Positions 5,957 through 13,871 are shown, counted from the first letter of the stretch. The stretch is 13,975 nucleotides of DNA from an uncultured Clostridiaceae bacterium (GCA_958402495.1 CATXTS010000043.1:1-13975); one strand, 5' to 3'. The notes: a model not told the origin generated them from the sequence alone. Made by a program: numbers and translations.

Positions 5957-7496
5957 ATCGATTAAGAGATGCTTTTTCTGGTTGTATAAAACTTTTTTGT
6001 TTTTCATTGAATTCATATAAAGATGTTTGTAGTTGTTTAGCAGCGAGTATACAAAACTTCTTTTTACAATCTGGTGTGTCTGCTTCTTCAATATGCTCTT
6101 TATAATATTGGCTAGTTTGTGCTAAAAATTTTTGTAGGATTCCAATGCGTAAATTTGTAGTATTTTCGTCTTTTCCTTGCAAAAGAGATAGGACTAATTC
6201 ATCTTTATGGGTATCTGCTTCTTTTGTCATATCTTCTAAAACGGTTTCGTAATTATATTGATTAATCATGCGAGGTCTATCTGCTAAACATAATTGGCAT
6301 AATCCTTTTTCAGAATAAAGGATAGGAGAGTCAAATTGAAGACAAGAAGTATCCGTACAGGTAGGAGATATAGCGGCTATGCAAGTACCACCCCCTAAGT
6401 CAAAAATGTAATTATGTGCAGTAGGTGTATAAGCTGTACGACAAAAGGGTTCCTTAGAAGCAGGAAGACGTTGTTGTACGAGTTGTTCAAAAGCATGGTG
6501 CAGGTTTGCTATTTCTACATCTGTTGATTGAAAACCAAAAACTTCATTAGATAGTTTTACATTATTGACAGAACCTAATAATACTAAAAAAGAAAGATGA
6601 CATTCTTTTAAAAGGTAGTCAGTAAAATAGTTTTCACCAAAATGTTGTGTATTGTTGTGCTTAATTAAGGTATTTAGTACATATTCATAACCTTGTGTAG
6701 GAATAGAGTTAATTTCTTCTAGTGATATATCAGGTTTCATCAGAAGGGTATGTAATTTAGATGCAACTTCTAAATGTGGATTTTCTTGATAATCTTCAGG
6801 CTTATAAGGTGTAAAAATAGTTTCTTCTTGTAAAGAATGATAGATAGCATGTACTAAATTAGGGTATAATAATTTAATCTCCTTAGAAGATAAGGTTTTA
6901 TCATGTAATCTAAAACTCTTAAAAAGTGTGTCAAAGTTTTGCTTTAATTTTATATCTAAACATTTCCAATAACTTTCTTGTGTGCCATCTTCTAAATTTG
7001 CTGTGCAGCAATTTTGTTTTCTATCATGAATAGCCATTTCTGCTTTTTGCATCAGTTCTTCTAAATTAAAGCCATCTTCAGAAGAAATAGATTGAGCAGT
7101 AATGGAAATTCCAGATAGTCGTTTATTGTTTTGCTGTAATAGAACATTTTTTTGTAAAATAATGGTATCGGCTTCTTCTTTAGAGCATGGCAAAATAATG
7201 ATAAATTCATCACCGCCAGAACGAGAGCAAAAAGAGCCTTCTGGTAAATCGGTCAAATAAAGTTGCAAGGCATCATGAATAATTTGGTCGCCTCTTTGTC
7301 TACCTTCGGTATGATTAATATCATTTAAATTGTTAAAATCCATAGAAATCAGGGTGTAAGGTGCTACTTTTTCATTGTTCGAATATTGTGCATCAATAAC
7401 CGTATGTAAAAATGGTTTACAACGTATTTGTAAATCTTCTAACCCTTTTTCGTACATATTTTGTTTTATTCTTTTTATATATTCTAAATTTTCCAC
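5955..7496 (-). CDS. GGDEF protein (probable diguanylate cyclase) with an unrecognised Cys-rich C-terminal half
   Basis: A soluble 513-residue protein with no membrane segment or signal peptide. The GGDEF domain spans about 40-165, with SGGDEF (GGDEF at 94-98). D53 (metal), N61 and D70 (guanine contacts), E97 and a late K160 fit an active cyclase making c-di-GMP from two GTP. The RxxD inhibitory site expected just before GGDEF is absent (LPEG at 84-87). Residues about 175-513 match no domain I recognise. They include Cys at 352, 372, 380, 385, 400, 403, 477 and 482, with a CxxC at 400-403, suggesting bound metal or an iron-sulfur centre, perhaps a sensor. The start is GTG, supported by AAGGAG 9-10 nt upstream (positions 7508-7513 on the minus strand) and a good promoter. 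It is divergent from the pilin-like gene. Confidence 0.85.
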   Translation of the reverse strand: MENLEYIKRIKQNMYEKGLEDLQIRCKPFLHTVIDAQYSNNEKVAPYTLISMDFNNLNDINHTEGRQRGDQIIHDALQLYLTDLPEGSFCSRSGGDEFIIILPCSKEEADTIILQKNVLLQQNNKRLSGISITAQSISSEDGFNLEELMQKAEMAIHDRKQNCCTANLEDGTQESYWKCLDIKLKQNFDTLFKSFRLHDKTLSSKEIKLLYPNLVHAIYHSLQEETIFTPYKPEDYQENPHLEVASKLHTLLMKPDISLEEINSIPTQGYEYVLNTLIKHNNTQHFGENYFTDYLLKECHLSFLVLLGSVNNVKLSNEVFGFQSTDVEIANLHHAFEQLVQQRLPASKEPFCRTAYTPTAHNYIFDLGGGTCIAAISPTCTDTSCLQFDSPILYSEKGLCQLCLADRPRMINQYNYETVLEDMTKEADTHKDELVLSLLQGKDENTTNLRIGILQKFLAQTSQYYKEHIEEADTPDCKKKFCILAAKQLQTSLYEFNEKQKSFIQPEKASLNR

Positions 7497-7545
7497 TATA
7501 TAAGACTCCTTTTACGATAGAAAACTTAAAAATTCCCTATAGTTT

Positions 7546-7574
7546 ATTATAACACGAATTTATGTAAATTCAAA
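7546..7574 (-). promoter_or_regulatory. Promoter for the GGDEF gene (minus strand)
   Basis: On the minus strand, TGTTATAAT forms an extended -10 (TATAAT at 7551-7546) with TTTGAA at 7574-7569 as the -35, spacer 17 bp. It ends 50 bp before the GTG start. Confidence 0.6.
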
Positions 7575-7595
7575 TAAAAATAGCGAAAAATCTGT

Positions 7596-7611
7596 AAAAA
7601 TGTACATTTTT
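7596..7611. promoter_or_regulatory. Perfect 16-bp palindrome in the divergent intergenic region
   Basis: AAAAATGTACATTTTT reads the same on both strands. It lies about 20 bp upstream of the GGDEF -35 box and about 58 bp upstream of the pilin-gene -35, a suitable position for a shared operator. No regulator is identified. Confidence 0.4.
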
Positions 7612-7628
7612 GTTATAGATTGGAATTC

Positions 7629-7648
7629 GTTTATGAAAACTGATAAAC
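7629..7648. promoter_or_regulatory. Inverted repeat GTTTAT-N8-ATAAAC
   Basis: Perfect 6-bp arms are separated by 8 bp in the same divergent region, 21 bp upstream of the putative pilin-gene -35. It is a possible second operator, but chance is quite possible in such AT-rich DNA. Confidence 0.2.
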
Positions 7649-7668
7649 AAATGACTATAGCAGAAAAA

Positions 7669-7697
7669 TAAACATGGTAGAACCAAAATTATATAAT
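7669..7697 (+). promoter_or_regulatory. Promoter for the pilin-like gene
   Basis: A consensus TATAAT (7692-7697) lies 17 bp after TAAACA (7669-7674), which matches four of six -35 positions. It ends 42 bp before the ATG. Confidence 0.45.
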
Positions 7698-7738
7698 AAA
7701 AAGGAATAATAAAGAACATAAGAAGAGAGGAGAAACAT

Positions 7739-8428
7739 ATGCAAAAACAAGAAAAACAGAAAGGTGTAACTTTAATAGTCTTAGCCATTACCATAGTGGT
7801 ATTAATTATTTTAACTGGTGTAGTTATTTCTACTTTAGTAGATAAAAATGGTATCCTTTCACGAGCAAAAAGAGCCAAAGAAGATACTCAAAAAAGTCAA
7901 ACAGAGGAACTAAGAGATTTAGCTAGTTTAGAGCAACAAATGGATGAAGTTTTAGGAAAAACCTATATAGTCGAAAAAGGAGTTAATAAACCCGTATTAA
8001 CCACAGGAATGAAAGCAATTAAGTTTACATCTCCAACAGAAAGTAGTAAAGGGGAAGTAGAAGATAGTTATGAAGAGCAGATGGATTGGTATGATTATCA
8101 GGAAAAGAAGTGGGCAAATGCTAGAACAGAAGATGGTAGTATGTGGGTGTGGATTCCTAGATTTGCTTATAAAGTAGATACTACTAATCAAAAAATGGAT
8201 ATTCAATTTTTAATTGGAACAACAGACAATTATTATGATGAAAATGGAAAAATACAAACGGCCAAAAGGTGTACAAATGTAAATGAATTTATAGATACCA
8301 GTATAGGATATACGGTTCATCCTGCCTTTACAGATGAAACAAAGGTAGATTATAGAAATGGTGGATGGGATAAAGAACTAACCGGAATTTGGGTAGCTAA
8401 ATTTGAAGCGGGCTATGCTAGTCGGTAA
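7739..8428 (+). CDS. Pilin-like surface protein, 5' part of a frameshifted gene
   Basis: This part encodes 229 residues before a premature TAA. The N-terminus is a short charged leader, then KG|VTLIVLAITIVVLIILTGV (cleavage expected after G9) and a hydrophobic helix, as in type IV prepilins, but the +5 position is Val instead of the usual Glu. A charged coiled-coil-like stretch (about 40-75) follows, then the WVWIPRFAYKV signature (137-147) and TGIWVAKFEAGYAS, where the sequence breaks. GAGAGGAG (7725-7732) lies 6 nt before the ATG. The natural continuation is in another frame from 8424. Joined there, the protein would have 576 residues. It is likely membrane-anchored and exposed outside the cell. 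An assembly error or a true mutation are both possible. Confidence 0.8.
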   Translation: MQKQEKQKGVTLIVLAITIVVLIILTGVVISTLVDKNGILSRAKRAKEDTQKSQTEELRDLASLEQQMDEVLGKTYIVEKGVNKPVLTTGMKAIKFTSPTESSKGEVEDSYEEQMDWYDYQEKKWANARTEDGSMWVWIPRFAYKVDTTNQKMDIQFLIGTTDNYYDENGKIQTAKRCTNVNEFIDTSIGYTVHPAFTDETKVDYRNGGWDKELTGIWVAKFEAGYASR

Positions 8429-9470
8429 CAATTGTGCACCAGTAAAGGCAAGTAGTGTAAACTATACGCAGATTACATCCCAAGTAAGAGGCGTAGAAAG
8501 AGGTAAAAGTAGTGATGGGAATGAAGAGGCTCGTAATTGGTTAGATGGAATTTATGCAAGTACAAAAACGGCTATTAAATATCCTACTTTTCAACCAGTC
8601 ACCTATAGTATGAATTATATAAACCATAATGATGCTTTTAACATAGCAAAAGCAATGACAGAAGAAGGAAATATCTATGGCTTTACAAAAGCAGTGGATT
8701 CGCATTTATTAAAAGATAGTGAATGGGGAGCGGTAACATATCTTTCACAAAGTGTCTATGGTGTAAACCAGTCAGATATAATGGTTAATAATATTAATTT
8801 AAATAGTGGTGAAAAGGAGAGGACGAATGTAACAGGGAGGTCAGGGGTAGATAGTGTCTATGCGGTAACTGGTTGCACATCTGGTTCAAAAAATACAGGA
8901 GAAATGGTAAAGACAATAGATGATATCAATGGAACGACAGGAAATACAGCCAATAATGGGGTCTATACATGGGACCAGTTAACTGGTTGCAAAGCTAGTT
9001 CAACAGGAAATATGTATGGTGTTTATGATTTAAGTGGTGGTATTTATGAAAAGACCAGTAGCTATATTATTAATCAAAATCAAAATTTAAAGATAAATGG
9101 TTCGTCGATGTGCTATGATAAAGATAGATTAAGGATGGTTAGTACAAAATATACAATGGCCTATTTGGTAGATAGTCGTGTAGATAATGTTGGAATAACA
9201 GGTGAAATAGAAAATTTAAATACAGCAAGTGAGGAAAATTGGAAAAAGAATCAATTGATTTATGGTAATGCTATCCAAGAGACGTCTAATGGTAAAACCG
9301 GTCCAAATGCATGGCGAGAAGATTCAGCTTATTATCCATCATTAAATTTTCCATTTTTAGTGCGAGGAGGTTTTCTTTGGAATGGACCAAATGCAGGTCT
9401 TTTCTATTACTATCGTAATAATGGGGATAGCCTTTATAACAATGGTTTTCGTGTGGTATTGATACCTTAA
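8403..9470 (+). CDS. FGE/C-type-lectin-like domain, 3' part of the frameshifted pilin-like gene
   Basis: This is the continuation of the preceding gene in a different frame. The first in-frame candidates, TTG 8403 and ATG 8415, have no convincing ribosome binding site, and the homologous-looking part begins at 8424 (GNNCAPVKASSVNYT), so it is probably not an independent gene unless reinitiation occurs. The chain contains ARNWLDGIYA, KYPTFQPVTYSMNYI, EWGAVTYLSQSVYG, MYGVYDLSGGIYEKTSSY and a C-terminal RGGFLW...AGLFYYYRNN...GFRVV. The DLSGGIYE-TS and RGG...GFR pair is the hallmark of the formylglycine-generating-enzyme sulfatase fold. I infer a binding or structural role rather than enzyme activity. 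The same fold class is used by variable proteins of diversity-generating retroelements. It is followed by a strong hairpin. Confidence 0.75.
   Translation: MKRAMLVGNNCAPVKASSVNYTQITSQVRGVERGKSSDGNEEARNWLDGIYASTKTAIKYPTFQPVTYSMNYINHNDAFNIAKAMTEEGNIYGFTKAVDSHLLKDSEWGAVTYLSQSVYGVNQSDIMVNNINLNSGEKERTNVTGRSGVDSVYAVTGCTSGSKNTGEMVKTIDDINGTTGNTANNGVYTWDQLTGCKASSTGNMYGVYDLSGGIYEKTSSYIINQNQNLKINGSSMCYDKDRLRMVSTKYTMAYLVDSRVDNVGITGEIENLNTASEENWKKNQLIYGNAIQETSNGKTGPNAWREDSAYYPSLNFPFLVRGGFLWNGPNAGLFYYYRNNGDSLYNNGFRVVLIP
8414..8430 (+). other. Frameshift site within the pilin-like gene
   Basis: Frame 2 reads GCT AGT CGG TAA. Dropping the C at 8423 gives GCT AGT GGT AAC AAT, encoding GYAS-GNNCAPVKASS as one continuous chain. 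There is no homopolymer or classic slippery heptamer. Alternatively, a +1 shift on the TAA stop after the CGG codon would also restore the downstream frame (AAC at 8427). Confidence 0.8.
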
Positions 9471-9480
9471 AATATAATCC

Positions 9481-9535
9481 AAAAAAGAAAAATATTGTCT
9501 AGTAAATGGTTGGTTTTATTAGGCAATATTTTCTT
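9481..9535 (+). terminator. Long hairpin terminator after the pilin-like gene
   Basis: An 18-bp stem (9489-9506 with 9515-9532, two G-T pairs) closes an 8-nt loop. The flanking A run on the left and TTTTCTT on the right allow termination, possibly on both strands. It begins 18 nt after the stop codon. Confidence 0.7.
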
Positions 9536-9551
9536 ATGTTTACACAAAAAA

Positions 9552-9567
9552 ATGTTTGAAAAAACAT
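9552..9567. promoter_or_regulatory. Palindrome overlapping the -35 of the glycosylase promoter
   Basis: ATGTTT (9552-9557) and AAACAT (9562-9567) flank GAAA, and the element covers the -35 hexamer TTGAAA (9556-9561). Position suggests a repressor site. It does not match a Gram-positive LexA box. Confidence 0.3.
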
Positions 9568-9584
9568 GACTTTTATGATAGGAT
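9556..9584 (+). promoter_or_regulatory. Promoter for the glycosylase-addB unit
   Basis: TTGAAA (9556-9561), a 17-bp spacer and TAGGAT (9579-9584) preceded by TG (9576-9577) form an extended -10 promoter. It ends 22 bp before the chosen start codon. Confidence 0.5.
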
Positions 9585-9606
9585 AGAAATAGAAAGAGGA
9601 GAGAAA

Positions 9607-10473
9607 ATGAAAGAGCAACGATATGTGATAGAAAAAATAGACACATTTGATATAACCGATATTTTTAATTGTGGACAGTGCTTTCGCTGGAAAGAACAGA
9701 TAGATAAGAGTTATACAGGTGTTTTTGGAAAAAATGTTTTAAATGTAAGACAAACAGATAAAGAAGTCATTTTCCAAGGAATTTGTGAAGAAGATATACA
9801 AAGCGTTTGCCGATTTTATTTTGATTTAGATAGGGATTACGAAAAGATACAAAGGAAACTCATGAAGGTAGATACTTATATGCAGACTAGTATTGGTTAT
9901 GGGAAAGGAATTCGTATTTTAAACCAAGATTTGTGGGAGACAATTATATCTTTCATTATTTCTGCGAATAATAATATACCACGTATTAAGGGAATTATAG
10001 AGAGATTGTGTAAGACCTATGGAGAAAAAATGGTATATCAGGGTGAGATTTATCATACTTTTCCAACACCAGAACAATTAAAGAATGTAACCATAGAAGA
10101 CTTTAGAAAGTTGGGGCTAGGTTTTCGTGATAAAAGAGTGTATGAGACAACACAGGCTGTTTTAGAAAAAAAGGTGAATCTAGAAGAACTATCTTATCAG
10201 ACAGATGCAAATAAAGTTAGAGAAACATTACTAACTTTATCTGGAGTGGGTCCTAAAGTAGCTGATTGTATTCTATTATTTTCTACTTTAAAGAGATTGG
10301 ATGTTTTTCCTGTAGATGTGTGGGTAAGACGTGTTATGAATGAATTATATATAAAAAATAGGGATGAAAATAAAGTCAGTACAAAGCAAATTGAAAAGCT
10401 TGCTTATGAAAAGTTTGGAAATATGGCTGGTTTAGCACAACAATATTTATTTTATTGGAAGCGTGAAGCATAG
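9607..10473 (+). CDS. ogg: 8-oxoguanine DNA glycosylase/AP lyase, OGG1 type
   Basis: It removes 8-oxoguanine and related lesions from DNA in base excision repair. The N-terminal domain carries FNCGQCFRW. The helix-hairpin-helix LSGVGPKVADCI places the catalytic Lys at 217 (human OGG1 K249), and FPVDVW places the catalytic Asp at 237 (human D268), counting from ATG 9607 (288 aa). The start is ATG 9607 because AGAGGAG (9595-9601) lies 5 nt upstream. An in-frame TTG at 9556 falls inside the promoter. addB follows after 23 bp, so oxidative and double-strand break repair genes form one unit. Confidence in the family is high. The symbol is used loosely, as bacterial OGG1-like enzymes are variably named. 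Confidence 0.93.
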   Translation: MKEQRYVIEKIDTFDITDIFNCGQCFRWKEQIDKSYTGVFGKNVLNVRQTDKEVIFQGICEEDIQSVCRFYFDLDRDYEKIQRKLMKVDTYMQTSIGYGKGIRILNQDLWETIISFIISANNNIPRIKGIIERLCKTYGEKMVYQGEIYHTFPTPEQLKNVTIEDFRKLGLGFRDKRVYETTQAVLEKKVNLEELSYQTDANKVRETLLTLSGVGPKVADCILLFSTLKRLDVFPVDVWVRRVMNELYIKNRDENKVSTKQIEKLAYEKFGNMAGLAQQYLFYWKREA

Positions 10474-10496
10474 AAGGAAAAGAAGAAGGAGTCGAT

Positions 10497-13400
10497 ATGG
10501 GATTAAGATTAATATGTGGAAGAGCAGGAACAGGAAAGAGTACTTATTGTTTTTCACAGATGAAAGAAAATTTACAAAAAGAGAAAAACATATATATGAT
10601 TACACCAGAACAGTTTTCTTTTACAGCAGAGAAAAAACTGTTAGATACTATGCCTTCTAATAGTGTTTTACATGCAGAAGTTCTTACATTTGCACGTATG
10701 GCACACCGTGTTGCAAGCCAGGTAGGTGGTCTTACAAAAGTGAACTTAAATAAAGCTGGTAAAGCTATGTTGTTTTATGATGTGCTTTCAGAAAAGAAAA
10801 AGGCACTTAAGTTTTTAGGTAAGAGTAGACAAAACATAGAAGTTATTCAAAAACAAATGACAGAATTTAAAAAACATGGCATTACCATAGAAATGTTAAG
10901 TAAAACGTTAGAAGAAACAAAAGAACCCTATTTAAAGGCAAAATTAGAAGATATGCTCATTATATATGAAGCTTTTGAACAAAAAATAGAAAATCAATAT
11001 ATTGATGAAAATGATACCTTAACGATTTTAGCAAAACAGCTACTAAGTACAGATATGTTTCATGATGCTGTGTTTTATTTAGATGAGTTTACAGGATTTA
11101 CGCAGCAGGAGTATGCTATTATAGAGGTTTTACTACAACAAGCTAAGCAAGTAAATGTAACCATTTGTACACAAGATTTGGATGTGTGTACCAAGCAAGA
11201 TACCGATGTTTTTTATGCCAATAAAAAGACGGCGCAGCGATTAATAGAAATCGCTAAAAATAATGGAGTAGCTATCGAAAAAACAGTTTTCTTAGAGGAA
11301 AATTATCGTTTCCAAGATAAAGCTTTAAAACATTTAGAACAAAATATGTTTAAGGTACCATATACGTCTTATCAACAAGAGATTAGTTGTATAGAGTTAT
11401 TTTTAGCTAATAATGCCTATTCAGAAATGGAGCAAGTAGCTAAACAAATTTCAAATTTAGTTAGAAATCAGCATTATCGTTATCAAGATATAGGAATCAT
11501 TACAAAGGATTTAGAGACTTATGCACATTTGTGTAGAGTCATTTTTGCAAATTATCAGATTCCGGTCTTTATTGATGAAAAGAAGAAACTTAGCCAAAAT
11601 CATTTTGTAAAATATGTATTAGCTGTACTAGAGGTACTTTCTAAAAACTGGTCTTATGAGGCTGTTTTTCAGTATTTGAAAACTGGGTTTGTGGATATAG
11701 ATGAAGAAATGTTATATGCCTTGGAGAATTATTGTATTAAGTGGGGAATTAAAGGTAGTAAATGGTATGAGCAGGACTGGCATTTTGGAGAAGAATCTGC
11801 CAAAGAGATAGAAGAGGTAAAACAACTTAATTTACAAAGAAAGAAAATAGTAGAGCCATTATTACAATTGAAAGAAACTCTGATAGGAAATAAAACAGTA
11901 GGAGAGATTACACAAAAATTGTATGACTTTTTCTTAGAGAACCAGGTGGATAAGAAAATACAAAATAGAATAGAAGTTTTAAAACAGCAAGAAAAATTAC
12001 AACTAGCTAAACAACAAGAATTAGCTTGGAATAGTGTTATGCAAGTGTTAGAAGAAATGTGGATGGTTTTTGGAGAGGAGAAAACTACTTTTGACCGTTA
12101 TGCAGAACTATTAAAGGTCGGTTTAGAAAACCACGGTTTGGGTGAAATTCCAGCTACCAATGACCAAGTGATGATGGGAGATATTGATAGAACAAGAAGC
12201 CATAAGATGAAAGCTATGTTTATAATTGGAATGAACGATGGTGTTTTTCCAAGTATTTATAAAGAGGAAGGATTCTTTAATGACCTAGATAGAGCGTATT
12301 TAAAAGAGCAAGGCGTAGAATTGGCAAAAGGAACGATTGACCGTTTATATGAAGACAATTTTTCTATTTATAAGGCTTTTACAACAGCTGAGGAAAAATT
12401 ATATCTTTCTTACCCTTCTAGTAACTTAGAAGGGGGAGCTTTAAGACCTTCTATTCTGATTTCTAAATTAAAGAAGCTATTTCCAAAGTTACAAGAGGAA
12501 AGTGATATTTTACACAAAGAAGCACAGATTTTAAATAAAAATACAACTTTTGAGGAGTTAATTTATCAGTTACAGGCGCAAAAAGAGGGAAAAGCCGTGG
12601 ATTCTATTTGGTATCAAGTGTACGATTATTATCAGACAGATAATCAGTTTAAGTTTTCTTTGGAAGCGGTTATGAAAGCGCTTTCCTATAGTAATTTACC
12701 GCAGAGCATTACCAAGGAAAATATGGAAAAATTATATGGGGATACGCTACATACTAGTGTATCTCGCTTAGAACAGTATTGTAGTTGTCCCTATTCATAT
12801 TATTTAAAATATGGTTTAAAATTAGCAGACCAATCTCAATTGGTTATGCGAGCAATAGATACAGGAACATTTATGCATGATGTGATTGACCGCTTTTTCC
12901 AATTGGTAAGAGAAAGACAGTTAGCTGTAAAGCAATTAGAAGAAGAACAAATAGATAGCCTAGTAAAAGAAGTAGTTGAAGAAAAACTATCTTTACCTAG
13001 AAATTATATTTTCACTAGTACACAGAAGTATAAAACTTTAACGAATCGATTAAAAAAGGTTATTACAATTTCGATGAAGTATATTATAGACAGTTTAAAA
13101 AATAGTGATTTTGAGGTATATGGAAATGAATTGGAGTTTAAAAAAGGGAAAGCTTATGAACCAATTGTATTAGAATTAGAGGATAAGAAAAAGGTGGAGA
13201 TTACAGGTAAGATTGACCGTGTTGATATGGCAAAAACGCCGGAAGGAAACTATATTCGCATTATTGATTATAAGTCTTCTGTGAAAAGTATGGATTTAAA
13301 TGATGTAGTGGCAGGATTACAAATTCAATTGTTAACATATTTAGATGCTACTTGTAAAATAGAAGAGGTTATGCCAGCAGGAATTCTTTACTTTAGCTTA

Positions 13401-13871
13401 ATAGACCCGATTATAAAGGCTCAAAAGGCTATGACATCAGAAGAAATAGAAGAGGAATTAAAAAAGAAGTTTAAGATGCAAGGTCTTATTTTAGCAGATG
13501 TAAGGGTAGTAAAGATGATGGATAAGACTTTGGATTCAGGTGCTTCTAGTAAGATACCTGCGTATATAGATAAAGATGGAAATTTAAGTAAAGGTAGGTC
13601 AAACGCCATTACAAAGGAGCAATTTACAGATTTACAAAAATATACGAATCGTTTAATTAAGCAGATTGGAAAGTCTATATTGGATGGTAATATTGCTTTA
13701 GAACCGTATTATCATGTAAAAAATAAAAAGACACCATGTGAATATTGTCCTTATCATTCTATTTGTCAGTTTCAGGCAGGAAAATGCGGCAATCATTATC
13801 ATTATATTGGTAATTTAGAGAAGCAAGTAATTTTGGATAAGATTAGAGAAGAATCAGAAAAAACAAGATAA
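10497..13871 (+). CDS. addB: ATP-dependent helicase/deoxyribonuclease subunit B, AddB
   Basis: AddB pairs with AddA to resect double-strand breaks up to Chi sites for RecA-dependent repair. The 1124-residue length fits the family. Walker A GRAGTGKS is at 8-15, and a Walker-B-like LDEF is at 195-198. A RecB-family nuclease domain is at the C-terminus: GKIDRVD (904-910), IDYKSS (923-928) and LQIQLLTY (from 941). Four cysteines of the iron-sulfur cluster that pins the nuclease are present: C764 (in SCPYSYYLKYGL) plus C1081, C1084 and C1090, with spacing equal to B. subtilis C1121, C1124 and C1130. AAGGAG (10486-10491) lies 5 nt before the ATG. The protein looks intact. addA is not seen, and a strong terminator closes the unit directly after addB. 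Confidence 0.97.
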   Translation: MGLRLICGRAGTGKSTYCFSQMKENLQKEKNIYMITPEQFSFTAEKKLLDTMPSNSVLHAEVLTFARMAHRVASQVGGLTKVNLNKAGKAMLFYDVLSEKKKALKFLGKSRQNIEVIQKQMTEFKKHGITIEMLSKTLEETKEPYLKAKLEDMLIIYEAFEQKIENQYIDENDTLTILAKQLLSTDMFHDAVFYLDEFTGFTQQEYAIIEVLLQQAKQVNVTICTQDLDVCTKQDTDVFYANKKTAQRLIEIAKNNGVAIEKTVFLEENYRFQDKALKHLEQNMFKVPYTSYQQEISCIELFLANNAYSEMEQVAKQISNLVRNQHYRYQDIGIITKDLETYAHLCRVIFANYQIPVFIDEKKKLSQNHFVKYVLAVLEVLSKNWSYEAVFQYLKTGFVDIDEEMLYALENYCIKWGIKGSKWYEQDWHFGEESAKEIEEVKQLNLQRKKIVEPLLQLKETLIGNKTVGEITQKLYDFFLENQVDKKIQNRIEVLKQQEKLQLAKQQELAWNSVMQVLEEMWMVFGEEKTTFDRYAELLKVGLENHGLGEIPATNDQVMMGDIDRTRSHKMKAMFIIGMNDGVFPSIYKEEGFFNDLDRAYLKEQGVELAKGTIDRLYEDNFSIYKAFTTAEEKLYLSYPSSNLEGGALRPSILISKLKKLFPKLQEESDILHKEAQILNKNTTFEELIYQLQAQKEGKAVDSIWYQVYDYYQTDNQFKFSLEAVMKALSYSNLPQSITKENMEKLYGDTLHTSVSRLEQYCSCPYSYYLKYGLKLADQSQLVMRAIDTGTFMHDVIDRFFQLVRERQLAVKQLEEEQIDSLVKEVVEEKLSLPRNYIFTSTQKYKTLTNRLKKVITISMKYIIDSLKNSDFEVYGNELEFKKGKAYEPIVLELEDKKKVEITGKIDRVDMAKTPEGNYIRIIDYKSSVKSMDLNDVVAGLQIQLLTYLDATCKIEEVMPAGILYFSLIDPIIKAQKAMTSEEIEEELKKKFKMQGLILADVRVVKMMDKTLDSGASSKIPAYIDKDGNLSKGRSNAITKEQFTDLQKYTNRLIKQIGKSILDGNIALEPYYHVKNKKTPCEYCPYHSICQFQAGKCGNHYHYIGNLEKQVILDKIREESEKTR

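Noticed and set aside
7497..7738. c-di-GMP riboswitch in the leader of the GGDEF or pilin-like gene
   Set aside because: I could not find the conserved GEMM core or its paired helices, and the leaders between promoter and start are only about 40-50 nt.
7570..7878. 102-codon minus-strand open frame across the divergent region and the pilin leader
   Set aside because: It overlaps the promoters and the N-terminus of the pilin-like gene on the opposite strand. Its hydrophobic composition is the mirror of that helix, and no ribosome binding site is evident.
9556..9606. TTG at 9556 as the start of the glycosylase
   Set aside because: It lies in the -35 box of the promoter, and ATG 9607 has a well-spaced AGAGGAG and matches the family N-terminus.
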